The notes below the pieces were generated by a model. It was given only the letters and a program-made list of their open reading frames with translations, did not search any database and was not told the origin of the DNA. DNA of 37,012 nucleotides from NCBI RefSeq assembly GCF_000485595.1, contig NW_014577743.1, positions 94,864 to 131,875 on the forward strand, read 5' to 3'. The position numbers were made by a program, and so were the translations under genes. Of this stretch, positions 34,823 through 37,012 are shown in pieces (within the stretch, counting starts at the first letter, position 1; each line of letters starts with the position of its first letter). This DNA comes from Priapulus caudatus (taxonomy: Eukaryota > Priapulida > Priapulimorpha > Priapulimorphida > Priapulidae).

Positions 34823-36071
34823 TATATGCAATAAGCCTCTAATGAGAGTAACGCCTAATTCTCGTGGGTCATGCTTTGCTAAAAAGTATCCATAATAATG
34901 AAGATTTTTTACAAGGAAATAATTATTCGAGTGAAATGCACGAAATCAAGATCTGATCAAAGATGTTAATATCCTACGAGCGACGACAGTCGTAGACCTC
35001 CATTAGTTTTCGCAATTTATGTCGTTCGGATAATCTCGGTTGAAAGTGTTATCGGGTGGTATGTCCGGGCAGGCGTTATACGCGCTTGATAATTGGTTCT
35101 GCAAATCACGTGCTTGGTTTTGCCACAGGTACACCTGGTGCACTGGAACAGCACCCTGTACAGGTCGCTGGGCGCGGCAATTGGAAAAGAGAATGGCATC
35201 GCCATTATAGTGATCTTTGTACAGGTAACGCAAATCTGGCTGCAAATGTTAATTGTGCAGGCGCGCACGCACGAAAAGCCGCGCTCATTCACGCACGAGA
35301 AACTTTTCCAAGGATGTACTCGCACATTCGAAAGCTGTTTTCGAAATGATAAGCTGTTACATTGCTATAAACACTAACAAAACAACATAAAGAGTGATTC
35401 GGTAGAGAAACATCAGTGCAATTTCTTTACATTCACGAAACATACCAGCTGTATATCATTATGGACAAAGTAGTTAAGAACCTCAATATAAAATATGAAT
35501 ATAAACAAGCAATATGTAAGCAAAATGTGGTTCAGATGAAATATAATAAAGTATCTCACCATACAAATTATTTTTTATTCTCTAAACAAATTGCATTCAT
35601 AGCACTCCTTAATTTCAGATTTCCCAGATCCCCAGATTCTCTCTCTCTCCTTTCTCCCTCTCTCTGGCTCTCTCCGTCTCTCGCTCTCACTCTCGCGCGC
35701 GCGCCTTTTCCTCTTTCTTGCGGGCTCTCTCTATATATTTATCGCGTTTTTTTGTCGCTATCTCATTCTCTTGCCACTATGTCTCTCTTTCTCGCGCGCG
35801 CATGCTTGTTCTCCCTCGACCTCTTTTCCAGATACTCGGTATTTGCTAGTATTCCTTCGCTGTATGTCCTCGGTTATTGCCGCATTCTCTGCTTCAGTGC
35901 ATTACACGTTCTTTGATCTTTATAAGCTATATAACTCGACCATAAACTGTATGTGCTGTGTGCTTTATTAACGTAGGTTTAATGTCTGCAAATGCCGTTT
36001 GTTCTTAGGTAGGACGGGAGCACAGCGGTTTGAAACGCATTACGGACAACCTACACGAAGTGCAGTACAAG
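27903..36071 (+). CDS. CA8: Carbonic anhydrase-related protein of CA8 type, 3' partial, six exons
   Basis: Acatalytic member of the alpha carbonic anhydrase fold; vertebrate CA8 is cytosolic and binds the IP3 receptor type 1. Exons: 27903-27969, 32005-32202, 33478-33522, 34302-34426, 35129-35224, 36009-36071, all GT-AG and in phase. The ATG follows an in-frame TAA 15 nt upstream and has G at -3 and +4. The N-terminus is charged ([20 protein letters not shown]), then [73 protein letters not shown] and [11 protein letters not shown]8-specific traits are FPME, NSTL and GIAII. Of the three zinc ligands, the first (CA2 His94) is Arg (codon 34355-34357); the second (34361-34363) and third (35132-35134) remain His. 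About 100 C-terminal residues lie past the window. CA10/11 relatives are less similar. Confidence 0.93.
28307..28390. repeat. (GA)n microsatellite
   Basis: About 35 GA units with two interruptions. A second tract of about 22 AG units follows at 28470-28513. Confidence 0.95.
28470..28513. repeat. (AG)n microsatellite
   Basis: Pure AG dinucleotides in the first intron of the CA8-like gene. Confidence 0.95.
29980..30315. repeat. ~60-bp direct repeat pair
   Basis: A block containing GTCCGAGGCCCAATTCCCTG occurs at about 29980-30047 and again at about 30243-30315, each preceded by AAAAACGGC and TAGTCAACGGCGAC/CAGTCAACGGCGAC. Between them lies an inverted pair TATCAGGAGTTAATA / TATTAACCCCTGATA (about 30087 and 30167). 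The layout suggests a small element with duplicated ends, or a tandem remnant. Confidence 0.7.
30882..30965. repeat. (CT)n microsatellite
   Basis: About 40 CT units with few interruptions, followed by CT-rich sequence to about 31060. Confidence 0.95.
32244..32280. repeat. (GGC)n repeat next to a splice donor
   Basis: About eleven GGC units starting 42 bp after the donor of the second CA8-like exon. In the exon frame the read-through would encode poly-alanine. Confidence 0.92.
32728..33131. mobile_element. MITE with AGGCG(C/T)GTTCACAC ends, in a CA8-like intron
   Basis: The left end AGGCGCGTTCACACTGG (32728) is matched by the inverse of the right end, AGGCGTGTTCACACACAAG, ending at 33131. 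ATT stands on both sides (32725-32727, 33132-33134), a plausible 3-bp target duplication. The 404-bp interior repeats ATCGCG, GCGATTA and ATTAGCG words many times in both orientations. No protein is encoded. A 3-bp duplication would fit PIF/Harbinger-type mobilisation, which is an inference. Confidence 0.78.
33478..33522 (+). other. CA8: 45-nt phase-neutral exon of the CA8-like gene
   Basis: Bounded by TTTCAG and GTAAGC, this exon encodes [14 protein letters not shown] plus the split residue. Both neighbours join directly in phase 1 without it, and human CA8 has no counterpart at this place, its sequence passing straight to VLSGGPLP. Its SGGVPN resembles SGGPLPN at the start of the next exon. 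It could be a cassette exon or a small partial duplication. Splice sites are good, but expression is not shown. Confidence 0.55.
34123..34171. repeat. 20-bp inverted repeat hairpin
   Basis: CATAGAAATAGATGTATACC (34123-34142) and its inverse (34152-34171) pair with two mismatches around a 9-base loop. A second weaker inverted pair (GTATGAAGCCGTAG / CTACGGTTCTATAC, about 34207 and 34235) follows. Confidence 0.75.
34662..34741. repeat. (AAC)n(AAT)n microsatellite
   Basis: AAC units pass into AAT units. A further AAT tract lies at 34792-34822 after a short unique segment. Confidence 0.95.
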
Positions 36072-36081
36072 GTATATTAGG

Positions 36082-36083
<2 letters not shown>

Positions 36084-36132
<49 letters not shown>
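36084..36132. repeat. (AT)n microsatellite
   Basis: About 24 AT units starting 12 bp after the last CA8-like exon in the window, immediately before the foldback element at 36141. Confidence 0.95.
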
Positions 36133-36134
<2 letters not shown>

Positions 36135-36140
36135 AGAGTA

Positions 36141-36659
36141 CATAATAGAGAGAAGAGTATGACACCGTTTTAACAGTGTTTTGCATAGTTTTCAACTTGT
36201 AAATATTCTGTCAATATGTGAATAAATATATTCAAACTTTACCTTGTTTTCGTGTATGTTAGGGAGATTAGACATAGAATTGTATTCAGCGTGTAGCGTT
36301 TCCAGCGTGCTAGAAATAAATAGAGCTAGCAGCTGATTTTAGCTGTGTTGCCATCGTGTTCCTGATGATAAGGAACATTCGCCGAATAGATGCAAACCAT
36401 AGATAGCATATAACAACACTCTCAATCATTTGTGCAAACATTTGGGAAAACTGTGGGAAACCGTGTCGTATATTCAAAGAACATTTTTGAAGAACACATA
36501 CGATTTTCAGGTAAACTGATGGTGTCATATGATTAATGGGAGAATCCGAGACGAAAACAAGATAAAGTTTGAATATATTTATTCACATATTGATAGAATA
36601 TTTACAAGTTGAAAACTATGCAAAACGCTGTAAAAACGGTGTCTCTTCTCTCTATTATG
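36141..36659. mobile_element. Foldback element with ~110-bp inverted arms
   Basis: The left arm 36141-36253 (CATAATAGAGAGAAGAG...) is the inverse complement of the right arm 36551-36659 with only a handful of differences, mainly a 3-base insertion and single changes. About 297 bp of unrelated sequence lies between, with no coding potential seen. Clear target duplications were not found; the left side abuts an AT microsatellite. Confidence 0.85.
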
Positions 36660-36873
36660 TTGATAATAGTATATAGAATTAAAGAAATTAGAAAAAGAAA
36701 GAAAACACGATTACTTGACAAGATGAAGAGGTTGAGGTGAAAGAACAGGAGACAGTTATTTCATTCTCAAGACGAGGGAGGGCGGTTATAAAGCCCCAGC
36801 GGTTCAGGCTAGGGACATATCTTTATACATCTAGGTATCAACATAAAAGTGTTTCAGAAGTTACGTAAAATTC

Positions 36874-36874
<1 letters not shown>

Positions 36875-36918
<44 letters not shown>

Positions 36919-36929
36919 TGCGTGCGCGC

Positions 36930-36990
<61 letters not shown>

Positions 36991-37012
36991 TGTGTGTGTG
37001 TGTGTGTGTGTG
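36875..37012. repeat. (GT)n/(CGTG)n microsatellite
   Basis: GT units flank a long CGTG/CGTGCGTG array that runs to the window end, with a few CGCG interruptions. This is potential Z-DNA-forming sequence. Confidence 0.97.

Noticed and set aside
34613-34895. Poly-Asn and poly-Leu frames at 34613-34895
   Set aside because: They are translations of the AAC/AAT microsatellite within an intron.

Overview
This is a eukaryotic, clearly animal, genomic window. It has split genes with GT-AG introns of about 70 to 4000 bp, long non-coding stretches, abundant CT/GA, AT, GT and trinucleotide microsatellites, foldback (inverted-repeat) elements and one assembly gap of 568 N (21659-22226). All four recognisable genes encode animal-type proteins. 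Gene structure, repeat style and TTAGGG-like tracts fit an invertebrate bilaterian, probably marine, but nothing in the window fixes the species.

Layout. (1) 365-12512, plus strand: twenty exons of the gamma subunit of the clathrin adaptor complex AP-1 (AP1G1). The gene is complete at the 3' end; the first ~70 codons lie before the window. All exon phases join without a break, and one intron is of the rare GC-AG class. (2) 12513-15426: the AP1G1 3' region, one unassigned coding-like segment on the minus strand, and a ~600 bp foldback element (14666-15268) flanked by TTAA. (3) 15427-17220, minus strand: five exons of SDR39U1, a short-chain dehydrogenase/reductase of the epimerase type; its tiny first exon was not found. 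AP1G1 and SDR39U1 are tail to tail. (4) 17221-22925: a repeat-dense intergenic stretch with several foldback structures, three degenerate TTAGGG/CCCTAA tracts in alternating orientation, and the gap. (5) 22931-23683, plus strand: METTL23, a class I methyltransferase, essentially in one GC-rich exon, followed by a 37-bp minisatellite. SDR39U1 and METTL23 are head to head, about 5.7 kb apart. (6) 27903-36071, plus strand: the first six exons of a carbonic-anhydrase-related protein of the CA8 (CARP VIII) type, with arginine in place of the first zinc-ligand histidine. The last part of the gene lies beyond the window. Its introns hold a ~400 bp MITE (32728-33131), a ~520 bp foldback element (36141-36659) and many microsatellites.

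The four genes look like unrelated housekeeping or cell-biology genes (vesicle coats, redox enzyme, protein methylation, acatalytic CA), not a pathway cluster. I found no new enzyme system. The features most worth a second look are the cluster of foldback elements associated with telomere-like repeats at 17.9-20.9 kb, the GC-AG intron, and a 45-nt phase-neutral exon in the CA8-like gene that resembles part of its neighbour.
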